A stretch of DNA of 29,930 bases, taken from the NCBI GenBank assembly GCA_964548855.1, contig CAZJSR010000020.1:1-29930 (forward strand). The letters run 5' to 3'. This document shows, one piece after another, positions 22,877 to 29,930 of the stretch. The notes under the pieces are model-generated. The model was not told the origin of the DNA, searched no databases, and saw nothing but the letters and a program-made list of their open reading frames with translations. The stretch is from UBA3206 sp964548855 (GTDB lineage Bacteria > Bacillota_I > Bacilli_A > Acholeplasmatales > Anaeroplasmataceae). Every line of letters starts with the position of its first letter. Position 1 is the stretch's first letter. A program made the position numbers and the translations under genes.

Positions 22877-24619
22877 TTGGAATATGATTTTATAGAAGAA
22901 ATCTATTATGATAAACTTAATAGAGAAATTAGAATATCTAAGCCAAATAACCCCTCTTTAATTAAAGGCGGAAAAGAAGGAAGTATATACGAAGTTACTT
23001 CTTATAAAAATATTAAATACAATGCTAATAATCTATACTTTAAATGTTTTGATAGAGGTATAGACCCATATGATAAATATGAAAAAATTACTGATATGAT
23101 TAGACATAATGAAGCGTCTGCTTATGTTAGATATTATAATAATATAAGTGATAGTGTTGCTTTTCCTCTTGAGGCTGTATATCGTGGTGAAAATAGACGT
23201 GATTTCGCAGGTTTTTTAATGAGAAAAATGACTGGTAGTTCGAATTTTAAAGAATTCACAAGAAATGCGAATCATACTTATTATAATTTTTCTAACTGCG
23301 TAGCTGTTGCGAATTCATTATGTAAAATTGTATATAACGTACATCGTATGGGATATGTAATAGGTGATTTCAATGATTTGAATATTATAGTTGACCCTAA
23401 AACTAATAATGTATGTTTAGTTGATGCAGATTCATTTATTTTTAATAATTATACTATAGAAATTGGAAGACCTGAGATGTTACCAAAAGAAATAGTAGAG
23501 ATTCAAAAGAAAATGAAAGAAACTAAAGAACAACTTAATATTTCATATAATGAAGATACTGATGATTATGCACTTGCAGTTCATTTATATAAGTTATTTA
23601 CAGGATGTTATCCTTATATTCATAAAAATAGAATGGAAGACCCAAGTGATGATTCTAGTATTGCGTATGCAGTTTTAAATCAAAGATTCCCTTTGATTAA
23701 CCCTACGTGTATGCAACCAAATCATTTCTTTCCTTTAAAAACTATACCAAAAGATTTAGCACAATTATTATCAAAAGCCTTTTCTTCAAAGAAAAGACCT
23801 AATGCGGCTGCTTATATGGCATCTTTAGCTAAGGTTCGTTATAAGCAAAAAAAATGTAATAGAGATGATAAGCATGTTTATTATAAAGAATTGGGTAAAT
23901 GTCCTTGTTGTGAGTATGCTAAAGCTAATGGACTTTATGTTAAAGAAGATAATGTTCAAACTAAAACTAAGGTTAAACCTAAGAAATATAAACCTAAAAC
24001 TAAAAGATTTAATTTTGTATCATTTTCCTTTATCTTATTAAAGATTTTATTATTTATTTTGCCATTTGCGGCTTTAGGAGTTACAGCATTTTTAGTAGGT
24101 CCTAAAAAGGCGCTTGATATGATCTATTTTTTTCCTAAAGAAGAATGGTATTTCTACGTTATTGAGGGAGTAGTAGGCGTGGTATTATTATCACTTGGTA
24201 TATATGCATTAATACATACTGGAGAGTTTTCTAGTAAGGGTGAAAAGATTTTATCTTTTATATATACAATTATTTGTTATGTATGTGTTTTATTTTTATG
24301 TTTAGTTGCATTTAAAAGACCTATTATAAAAGATGTTATTATAAATGATTTTCCTACTGATAGATATTATAATTTAGACACTAGTAGTGTAAATGTGAAT
24401 TTTGATTTAGATTATTCTATAATAAATGATAAATATTTACTTGATGACTTAGAAATTCTTTTTGATGTAAAAGATGTGGAAATTGAGTATGAAATTATTT
24501 CTAAGGAAACAGGTTATAAATTAAACTTATTATTTAAAACAAATGGATATTATACAATTTCATTTAAATCTAAAAGCCAGAATAAAATATTAAATGAAAT
24601 TAAAATATGTAAGAAATAG
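22877..24619 (+). CDS. Membrane-bound protein kinase with zinc ribbon, TerY-P triad
   Basis: The start is TTG 22877, supported by an excellent ribosome site (AAGGAGGTG, 22861-22869) 7 nt upstream. The 580 residues begin with a kinase domain: glycine loop KGGKEGSIYEV (30-40), ATP lysine in YFKCF (Lys56), catalytic IGDFNDLNII (Asp164, Asn169), metal-binding LVDADSF (Asp183) and the helix DDYALAVHLYKLF. A zinc-ribbon-like element follows (Cys327, His333, Cys342, Cys345 in CPCC), then a basic linker and three hydrophobic segments (about 380-407, 424-446, 458-479). A C-terminal 100 residues probably lies outside. Many TerY-associated kinases carry a zinc ribbon. The membrane part and outer domain suggest a receptor. 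A terminator follows at once. Confidence 0.88.
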   Translation: MEYDFIEEIYYDKLNREIRISKPNNPSLIKGGKEGSIYEVTSYKNIKYNANNLYFKCFDRGIDPYDKYEKITDMIRHNEASAYVRYYNNISDSVAFPLEAVYRGENRRDFAGFLMRKMTGSSNFKEFTRNANHTYYNFSNCVAVANSLCKIVYNVHRMGYVIGDFNDLNIIVDPKTNNVCLVDADSFIFNNYTIEIGRPEMLPKEIVEIQKKMKETKEQLNISYNEDTDDYALAVHLYKLFTGCYPYIHKNRMEDPSDDSSIAYAVLNQRFPLINPTCMQPNHFFPLKTIPKDLAQLLSKAFSSKKRPNAAAYMASLAKVRYKQKKCNRDDKHVYYKELGKCPCCEYAKANGLYVKEDNVQTKTKVKPKKYKPKTKRFNFVSFSFILLKILLFILPFAALGVTAFLVGPKKALDMIYFFPKEEWYFYVIEGVVGVVLLSLGIYALIHTGEFSSKGEKILSFIYTIICYVCVLFLCLVAFKRPIIKDVIINDFPTDRYYNLDTSSVNVNFDLDYSIINDKYLLDDLEILFDVKDVEIEYEIISKETGYKLNLLFKTNGYYTISFKSKSQNKILNEIKICKK

Positions 24620-24643
24620 ACGAAATTAATTCGTCTTTTTTTT
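24618..24643 (+). terminator. Intrinsic terminator after the triad
   Basis: AGACGAA and TTCGTCT pair around a 5-nt loop, then a run of T. It closes the vWA-PP2C-kinase operon. Confidence 0.88.
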
Positions 24644-24683
24644 ATCTATGTATCATACTATTTAATAATAGGGGGATGAATTT

Positions 24684-25259
24684 ATGGTAAATTATATATT
24701 TATTTTTATGTTTATTATAGGTTTAGTTTATTCGATTTTTACAAAAAGAATTGATGTTGTATTAGATGCATTATTAAATTCACCTAAGGAAGCTATGATT
24801 GTTTTTTTTACTGTTTCATCTATGTTGATATTTTGGAGTGGCATCCTTGAAATATGTATTAAAAGTGGAATGCTAAATAAAATGACAAAATATGTAAAGA
24901 GATTAATTCATCCGATGTTTAAAGAATTAGATATAAATAGCAGTGCGATGGAATATATTGCATGTAATTTTGTCGCAAATTTTATGGGTGTTGGGAGTGC
25001 CGCAACACCTTTTGGTCTTAAGGCAATGAAAGAATTAGATTATTTAAATGATAATAAAGAAATTGCTTCAAAGCCGATGATTTCTTTAGTTATTTTAAAT
25101 ACTTCGGGTTTATGTATTATTCCTACAAGTATTATTGCTTTAAGGCAAAATTACGGAAGTTATAACAGTAGTAGTGTTGTAGTATATATTATAGTAACTA
25201 CAATTATTACAACTTTGTTTAGTATTATTTTAAATGAGGTATTTAAACGTGTCTTTTAG
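24684..25259 (+). CDS. spmA: Spore maturation protein A-like membrane protein
   Basis: This encodes 191 residues with hydrophobic segments at about 3-18, 38-58, 90-110, 130-150 and 165-187. Conserved SpmA features are the block LLNSPKEAM, then FWSGILEICIKSGM and the signature FMGVGSAATPFGLKAM. SpmA and SpmB carry nucleoside-recognition Gate domains and in Bacillus help core dehydration of spores. Homologues are also found in non-sporulating bacteria, so this alone does not prove sporulation. The ribosome site AGGGGGAT precedes the ATG. The gene is immediately followed, with overlap, by spmB. Its length (about 195 in Bacillus) is normal. Confidence 0.88.
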   Translation: MVNYIFIFMFIIGLVYSIFTKRIDVVLDALLNSPKEAMIVFFTVSSMLIFWSGILEICIKSGMLNKMTKYVKRLIHPMFKELDINSSAMEYIACNFVANFMGVGSAATPFGLKAMKELDYLNDNKEIASKPMISLVILNTSGLCIIPTSIIALRQNYGSYNSSSVVVYIIVTTIITTLFSIILNEVFKRVF

Positions 25260-25743
25260 TTATTATGTAATACCTGTGTTTATTATATTAATATTTATAA
25301 TTGCATTTTTAAATAAAACTAATGCATATGATTCATTTATTATAGGTTCTAAAGAAGGTATTAAAACATCATTAGATATTTTACCATATTTAATGTGTAT
25401 GTATATTGCTGTAAAAGTATTTGATGCATCGGGTATAATTGATGATTTGTTAAGATTCAAATCTATTCCAAATAAGCTTTTAGCACAAGGTTTCTTTAGG
25501 TCATTTTCGTCAAATGCAAGTCTAAGTTACATGATAGAAATATTTGAACACTACGGTCCTGATAGTAAAGAAGGAATGGTTTCAAGTATTCTTCAAGGCG
25601 CAACTGATACTACACTTTACGTTACTACTTTGTATTTTGGAAGTATTGGAATTGGGAAGTATAGATATAGTGTAATAGTTGGTTTACTTAGTGATTTATT
25701 ATGTATTTTTATATGCATATTAATGTATTTTGTTATATTTTAA
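25249..25743 (+). CDS. spmB: Spore maturation protein B-like membrane protein
   Basis: GTG 25249 is preferred over ATG 25234 because GAGGT (25236-25240) is spaced for it, which gives 164 residues and an 11-nt overlap with spmA. Membrane segments lie at about 5-20, 40-60, 110-130 and 140-162. The SpmB signature is clear: GSKEGIKTSLDILPYL near the start, and QGATDTTLYVTTLYFGSIGIGKYRYS in the second half (about 115-140). It probably acts with SpmA as one membrane complex, since the two genes are nearly always adjacent. There is no terminator with a T-run directly behind it. Confidence 0.88.
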   Translation: MSFSYYVIPVFIILIFIIAFLNKTNAYDSFIIGSKEGIKTSLDILPYLMCMYIAVKVFDASGIIDDLLRFKSIPNKLLAQGFFRSFSSNASLSYMIEIFEHYGPDSKEGMVSSILQGATDTTLYVTTLYFGSIGIGKYRYSVIVGLLSDLLCIFICILMYFVIF

Positions 25744-25953
25744 TTGTTTTTAATACGAAAACTGATGTTTTGTACAAACGAACAAAATTCGAAAAAAACG
25801 CGATAAACGAACACGTGTACGCGTAGTGCATACAAGAAGTGTCATTCGATTTCACTAAAAATACAAAAAGAAATAAATGTGAAAAATGGGTTGACTAAAA
25901 GGTAAAAAGGGCTAAAATAAAGCCATATTTATATTGAAATGGAGAAATAAAAA
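25744..25953 (+). promoter_or_regulatory. Upstream region of the serine operon, with promoter and palindromes
   Basis: A good promoter is TTGACT (25891-25896), 16 bp, TAAAAT (25913-25918). The -10 lies inside GGCTAAAATAAAGCC, a short inverted repeat that could be an operator. Further upstream are the palindrome TTTGTACAAA (25769-25778), a 9-bp direct repeat AAACGAACA (25776-25784 and 25805-25813) and an alternating purine-pyrimidine tract ACACGTGTACGCGTA (25811-25825) that is far richer in CG than its surroundings. No T-box or known riboswitch structure is recognised. Confidence 0.6.
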
Positions 25954-27063
25954 ATGACAAGAGTATATAATTTTAGTGCAGGTCCAGCTGTGTTACCTGA
26001 AGAAGTATTAAAAACTGCAGCACAAGATATGTTAGATTACAATAATACAGGAATGTCTGTGATGGAGATGTCACATAGATCTAAAGCATTTGATAATATT
26101 ATTAAAGAAGCAGAAGCTGATTTAAGAAAACTTATGAATATTCCTGATAATTATAAAGTTCTATTTTTACAAGGTGGTGCAAGTCAACAATTTGCGATGA
26201 TTCCAATGAACCTTATGAAAAATAAGAAAGCCGATTATATTGTTACAGGACAATGGGCTAAAAAAGCTTACCAAGAAGGTCAAATTTATGGAGATTGTAA
26301 GGCAGTTGCGTCTAGCCAAGATAAGACTTTCTCATATATCCCTGATTGTTCTGACTTACCTATAAGAGAAGATGCAGATTATGTATATATTTGTGAAAAT
26401 AATACAATTTATGGTACAAAATTTAAAGAACTTCCTAACACAAAGGGGAAAATATTAGTCGCAGATCAATCTTCATGTTTCTTAAGCGAACCAGTAGATG
26501 TAACTAAATATGGTTTAATATTTGCAGGTGTGCAAAAAAATGTAGGTCCTGCAGGTATGGTCGTTGCGATTGTTAGAGAGGACTTAATAACTGAGGATGT
26601 ATTACCATATACTCCTACAATGTTAAAATATAAGACTCATGCTGATAATGATTCTTTATATAATACTCCAAACTGCTGGTGTATTTATATTTGCGGATTA
26701 GTATTTAAGTATTTATTAAAAACTGGTGGACTAGAAGCAAGAAAGGCTTTAAACGAAGAAAAGGCTAAAATTTTATATGATTATTTAGATAATTCTAAAT
26801 TATTTAAAGGAACAGTAGAAAAGAATAGCCGTTCATTAATGAATGTTCCATTCATTGTTAACCCTGATATTGTTACAGATGAGGCTAAGAAGGCTGAACT
26901 TGAAGCTAAGTTTGTAAGTGAAGCAAAGGCTTGTGGTTTAGAAAACCTAAAGGGACATAGAACAGTTGGTGGAATGCGTGCATCAATTTATAATGCTATG
27001 CCTAAAGCAGGTGTTGAAGCTTTAGTTAAATTTATGGAAAAATTTGAAAAAGAAAATTTATAA
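25954..27063 (+). CDS. serC: Phosphoserine aminotransferase
   Basis: This encodes 369 residues, about the usual length. It transfers the amino group from glutamate to 3-phosphohydroxypyruvate, step two of serine synthesis, with pyridoxal phosphate. Clear family marks are the N-terminus YNFSAGPAVLP, MSHRSKAF with substrate-binding Arg42, LQGGASQQF, and the PLP lysine Lys195 in FAGVQKNVGPAG. The ribosome site (TGGAG) lies before ATG 25954 and a sigma-A-like promoter is present at 25891-25918. It is followed after 17 nt by serA. No serB is in the window. Confidence 0.97.
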   Translation: MTRVYNFSAGPAVLPEEVLKTAAQDMLDYNNTGMSVMEMSHRSKAFDNIIKEAEADLRKLMNIPDNYKVLFLQGGASQQFAMIPMNLMKNKKADYIVTGQWAKKAYQEGQIYGDCKAVASSQDKTFSYIPDCSDLPIREDADYVYICENNTIYGTKFKELPNTKGKILVADQSSCFLSEPVDVTKYGLIFAGVQKNVGPAGMVVAIVREDLITEDVLPYTPTMLKYKTHADNDSLYNTPNCWCIYICGLVFKYLLKTGGLEARKALNEEKAKILYDYLDNSKLFKGTVEKNSRSLMNVPFIVNPDIVTDEAKKAELEAKFVSEAKACGLENLKGHRTVGGMRASIYNAMPKAGVEALVKFMEKFEKENL

Positions 27064-27080
27064 TAAAAGGAAGTTTTAAA

Positions 27081-28241
27081 ATGATAAAAGTAAATTGTTT
27101 AAATGCTATTTCAAAGGTTGGACTTGGTGTTTTAACAGATAATTATGAAATAGTTGAAAATGTTAATGATGCTGATGCAATATTAGTAAGAAGTCAAGAT
27201 ATGAAAGAAATGACTTTTGATAAGAAATTACAAGTTATCGCAAGAGCTGGTGCAGGAGTTAATAATATTCCACTTGATAGATGTGCTGAGGAGGGTATTG
27301 TTGTTTTTAATACACCAGGTGCAAATGCGAATGCTGTTAAAGAATTAGTTATTGCTGGAATGCTTCTTGCTTCTCGTGATATTGTTGGTGGTATTAATTG
27401 GTGTAAAGAAAACGCTAATGATGAAAATATTGCTAAAACTCAAGAAAAAGCAAAAAAAGCTTTTGCTGGAAATGAAATTTTAGGAAAGAAACTTGGCGTT
27501 ATTGGGCTTGGTGCTATTGGAGTTTTAGTTGCGAATGCAGCAGCTCAATTAGGTATGGAAGTTTATGGATGTGATCCTTATTTATCTGTACAACATGCAT
27601 TAAATCTATCTAGTAATGTTCATATTGTTAAAACTAATGATGAAATTTTTGAAACTTGTGATTTTATTACAGTACACGTTCCATTACTTGATTCAACTAA
27701 AGGTCTTATTAATGATAGTGCAATTTCTAAGATGAAGAAAAATGTTACAATATTAAATTTTGCGCGTGATTTATTAGTAGATGAAGCTGCAGTAATAAAG
27801 GCAATAGAAGATGGAAAAGTTAAAAATTATGTTACAGATTTCGCAAACCCTGTAACTGCAGGTAAGAAAGGTGTAATTCTTACTCCACACTTAGGTGCTT
27901 CAACTGAAGAAGCTGAAGATAACTGTGCAAAGATGGCTGCATATGAAATTATGGATTATATGGAAAATGGTAATATTACTAATTCTGTAAATTATCCAGC
28001 ATGCGATGCAGGAAAATGTCAAACTGGTACTCGTGTAACAATTTGCCATAAGAATGTAGCTAATATGATTGCGCAATTTTCTAAAGTATTTGGAGAATTA
28101 AATATAAATATTGCAAACATGGTTAATAAAAGTAGAGGAGATTATGCTTATACTGTACTTGATGTTGATCATGCTGATGAGACTACTGTTTCTAAATTAA
28201 ATACTATTGAAAATGTATATAAAGTAAGATTAATTAAGTAG
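27081..28241 (+). CDS. serA: D-3-phosphoglycerate dehydrogenase with C-terminal ACT domain
   Basis: This encodes 386 residues, the short clostridial-type SerA. It oxidises 3-phosphoglycerate with NAD, the first step of serine synthesis. The NAD site GVIGLGAIGVLVA is at 139-151, Arg229 is in NFARD, and His270 is in LTPHLGAST. The usual catalytic Glu before the His (DVFxxEP in E. coli) is not obvious here, where the aligned bases read TDFANPV. Short SerA proteins of Bacillota often differ there. The last 65 residues form an ACT domain (MIAQFSKVFGELNINIANMV), probably for serine feedback. It is co-transcribed with serC and the downstream isomerase-like gene. Confidence 0.95.
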   Translation: MIKVNCLNAISKVGLGVLTDNYEIVENVNDADAILVRSQDMKEMTFDKKLQVIARAGAGVNNIPLDRCAEEGIVVFNTPGANANAVKELVIAGMLLASRDIVGGINWCKENANDENIAKTQEKAKKAFAGNEILGKKLGVIGLGAIGVLVANAAAQLGMEVYGCDPYLSVQHALNLSSNVHIVKTNDEIFETCDFITVHVPLLDSTKGLINDSAISKMKKNVTILNFARDLLVDEAAVIKAIEDGKVKNYVTDFANPVTAGKKGVILTPHLGASTEEAEDNCAKMAAYEIMDYMENGNITNSVNYPACDAGKCQTGTRVTICHKNVANMIAQFSKVFGELNINIANMVNKSRGDYAYTVLDVDHADETTVSKLNTIENVYKVRLIK

Positions 28242-28251
28242 AAGGTATTTT

Positions 28252-29028
28252 ATGAAACTTGGAATGCCAATATTATATGAATATGAAACGATAGAAGAAA
28301 ATATAAAATTAGCTAAAGAATTAAATCTTGATTTTATAGAAAATAATCTTAATTTTAAATATGGAAGAGATGCACTTGAAAATCCAACTAAATTAAAGAA
28401 AATGTTAGATGATGCAAATTTATTTCAAACTCTACATTTCTATGATGAAACAGATTTTGCATCATATAAAGAGGTTACGGAAGCATATTTAACTTTATTA
28501 GAAAAATATGTATCTTTAGGAAGTAAATGTAATTTAAAGATGTTAAATATCCATTTAAATAAAGGACCGGTTTGTACAATTTCAGGAGTAAAGAATTATA
28601 TTTACGAAAAAGAATTTGATGAATATAAAGAAAGATTGTTATATGCTCTTAGTAAAGCACGTGATATATGTAATAAATATAATGTAGTTTTAGTAATTGA
28701 AAATGTAAATCATAATGCAGTTATTAAGTATCTTGATAATGCTTATAAATTTTTAAAAGATGCTGGATTCTATTTTAATTATGACATCGGTCATGATTCG
28801 ACTAATTCATTTCAATTAAGAAAATTAAATGAAGAATTAAATCTTCCATTTAAGGAATTCCATTTTCATGATTCTGATTCGAAAAAAGATCATCTTGATT
28901 TAGGAAAAGGTACTATTGATTTAAAATATTTTAAAGATTTAGCAGAAAAAAATGGAGCATTTGTTTTAGTAGAAGTTAAATCAAGTGATGATTTAAAAAC
29001 ATCTATTCCGACATTTAGAAAAATATAA
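28252..29028 (+). CDS. Sugar phosphate isomerase/epimerase-like TIM-barrel protein
   Basis: This encodes 258 residues of the AP-endonuclease-2/xylose isomerase-like TIM barrel. Candidate metal ligands sit at strand ends: Glu in VLVIENVNHN, Asp and His in NYDIGHDS, His in EFHFHDSD and Glu in VLVEVKSS. LNIHLNKGP supplies another His. Members isomerise or epimerise sugars and their phosphates, or act on myo-inositol derivatives, and the substrate cannot be told from sequence. It begins 10 nt after serA with ribosome site GAAGG and ends at a terminator, so it is the third gene of the serine operon. That link is conserved gene order at most, and no role in serine synthesis is known. Confidence 0.8.
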   Translation: MKLGMPILYEYETIEENIKLAKELNLDFIENNLNFKYGRDALENPTKLKKMLDDANLFQTLHFYDETDFASYKEVTEAYLTLLEKYVSLGSKCNLKMLNIHLNKGPVCTISGVKNYIYEKEFDEYKERLLYALSKARDICNKYNVVLVIENVNHNAVIKYLDNAYKFLKDAGFYFNYDIGHDSTNSFQLRKLNEELNLPFKEFHFHDSDSKKDHLDLGKGTIDLKYFKDLAEKNGAFVLVEVKSSDDLKTSIPTFRKI

Positions 29029-29036
29029 ATGATATA

Positions 29037-29070
29037 AATCGTATTGAATCAACTTTCAATACGATTTTTT
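29037..29070 (+). terminator. Intrinsic terminator closing the serine operon
   Basis: AATCGTATTGAA and TTCAATACGATT form a perfect 12-bp stem with a 6-nt loop, followed by a T-run. Confidence 0.92.
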
Positions 29071-29097
29071 TATATATTAATTTAAAATTAATTATGA

Positions 29098-29103
29098 TAT
29101 AAT
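29098..29103 (+). promoter_or_regulatory. -10 element for the pseudouridine synthase gene
   Basis: A perfect TATAAT lies just after the serine-operon terminator, with only an AT-rich, poorly defined -35 region. The leader would be short and begin near 29110. Confidence 0.55.
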
Positions 29104-29122
29104 GATTTTGGTGGTGAATAAT

Positions 29123-29845
29123 ATGGAAGAACGTCTCCAAAAAGTTATGGCACAATGTGGTGTTGCATCAAGAAGAAAATGTGAAGAATTAATAGAACAA
29201 GGAAGAGTTAAAGTTAATGGTGTTATTATAAAAGAACAAGGATTTAAAGTGTCTTCTAAGGATTCTATTGAAGTAGATGGAAAATTATTAGAAAAAGAAC
29301 AAAAAGTATATTTTGTATTATATAAACCTGTTGGATATGTAACTACGGTAAGTGATGATAAAAATCGTCAAACAGTAATGGACTTAATTTTACCTTCTGA
29401 TCAAAATACTAGACTTTTTCCGGTTGGAAGATTAGATTATGATACTTCAGGAGTTTTACTTCTTACAAATGATGGTGAATTATCGAATAGATTACTTAAA
29501 AGTGATAATAATGTAAAGAAATCTTATCTTGCAAGAATAGATGGGATAATGAATATAAGAGCTCTTGAAAAATTAATGAAGGGTGTTATTGTAGATGGTG
29601 TTAAAACTAAAAGAGCGAGTGTTGAGATTGTATCAACTGATAAAAACCATAATTCTTCATTAGTGAGATTAGTGATAAGTGAAGGAAGAAATAGACAAGT
29701 TAGAAAAATGTTTGAGGCAGTTGGATATAAGGTTAAACATTTAAAAAGAGAAATGTTTGCGGGAATTACATTAGAAGGACTTGTTGAGGGTTCTTATAGA
29801 CCTTTATCTATTAAGGAAGTTAAGGTATTATATTCAATTAAGTAG
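29123..29845 (+). CDS. RsuA/RluB-family rRNA pseudouridine synthase
   Basis: The start is ATG 29123: GGTGGTGA (29111-29118) is its ribosome site, and the earlier ATG 29102 lies inside a -10 hexamer (TATAAT, 29098-29103). The product has 240 residues. An S4 RNA-binding domain (about 1-60, RLQKVMAQCGVASRRKCEEL) is followed by the synthase domain with catalytic Asp105 in VGRLDYDTSGVLLLTNDGEL, and the C-terminal EGRNRQVRKMF motif. It converts a uridine in ribosomal RNA to pseudouridine. The length and the short insert-free form fit RluB of Bacillota (2605 site), though RsuA cannot be excluded. A terminator follows. Confidence 0.93.
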   Translation: MEERLQKVMAQCGVASRRKCEELIEQGRVKVNGVIIKEQGFKVSSKDSIEVDGKLLEKEQKVYFVLYKPVGYVTTVSDDKNRQTVMDLILPSDQNTRLFPVGRLDYDTSGVLLLTNDGELSNRLLKSDNNVKKSYLARIDGIMNIRALEKLMKGVIVDGVKTKRASVEIVSTDKNHNSSLVRLVISEGRNRQVRKMFEAVGYKVKHLKREMFAGITLEGLVEGSYRPLSIKEVKVLYSIK

Positions 29846-29867
29846 TTGAGAAATCGACTACTTTTTT
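29840..29867 (+). terminator. Intrinsic terminator after the pseudouridine synthase gene
   Basis: AAGTAGTTGA and TCGACTACTT pair (one G-T wobble) around GAAA, followed by a T-run. The stem begins within the last codons of the gene. Confidence 0.9.
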
Positions 29868-29930
29868 ATATAAAATTTGAAAACGTTTTACATAAAAACG
29901 AATAGAAATAAATGTTGATTTTAGTAATAA

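Noticed and set aside
29877..29892. cre-like catabolite site around TTGAAAACGTTTTACA
   Set aside because: It fits only about 12 of 14 cre positions, missing at the right end, and the gene it would control is outside the window.
1..29930. CRISPR arrays, tRNA or rRNA genes, insertion sequences with DDE transposases
   Set aside because: I scanned for regularly spaced repeats, cloverleaf-like segments and transposase motifs and saw none. Only the two serine recombinases are mobility genes.

Overview
The window is very AT-rich, and TGA is a genuine stop codon (for example the ends of the genes at 2241-2672 and 13857-14834), so this is the standard bacterial code 11, not the Mycoplasma code. Strong AGGAGG-type ribosome sites, lipoprotein signals, an SpmA/SpmB pair, clostridial-type SerA and AgrD-like peptides point to a low-GC Bacillota chromosome, probably a gut-type lineage near Erysipelotrichia, Bacilli or Clostridia. 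I cannot place it more exactly. Nearly every gene lies on the + strand.

Region 1 (1-4080) is the most unusual part. Two homologous cassettes each have a promoter preceded by two 9-bp direct repeats spaced 21 bp start to start, the layout of LytTR (AgrA-type) operators. Each is followed by a strong ribosome site and a 46-48 residue AgrD-like cyclic autoinducer precursor. Cassette 1 continues with a membrane-anchored protein, a C39/papain-like cysteine peptidase read in the same frame after one TAA, and two small lipoproteins. Cassette 2 continues with a membrane-anchored trypsin/HtrA-like serine protease and an exported protein broken by an in-frame TAA. The precursors are almost identical except at the two residues next to the ring cysteine. 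No AgrB, AgrC or AgrA is present here.

Region 2 (4081-13441) is a decaying accessory island. It holds a small ORF and two overlapping large serine recombinases, a broken AbiH-type abortive infection gene, a 3' scrap of a LuxR-type regulator, and an antitoxin-like gene overlapping a broken HipA-like kinase gene. An intact lipoprotein with GIN-like repeats and a 7-TM HD-GYP phosphodiesterase follow, then a degraded linear-amide C-N hydrolase gene.

Region 3 (13442-20864) holds a four-gene catabolic-looking operon: OB-fold protein, amidohydrolase, ACMSD/gamma-resorcylate decarboxylase-like enzyme, and an aldo/keto reductase lacking two tetrad residues. After a terminator comes a large GGDEF-PAS-GGDEF-EAL cyclic-di-GMP protein with an unrecognised Cys-rich partner. 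Together with the HD-GYP protein, the window has three kinds of c-di-GMP domain.

Region 4 (21029-29930) holds a TerY-P-like signalling triad (vWA protein, PP2C phosphatase, membrane protein kinase with zinc ribbon), spmA-spmB, a serine biosynthesis operon (serC-serA plus a TIM-barrel isomerase-like gene) and an RsuA/RluB-family pseudouridine synthase. Most units are separated by clear intrinsic terminators.
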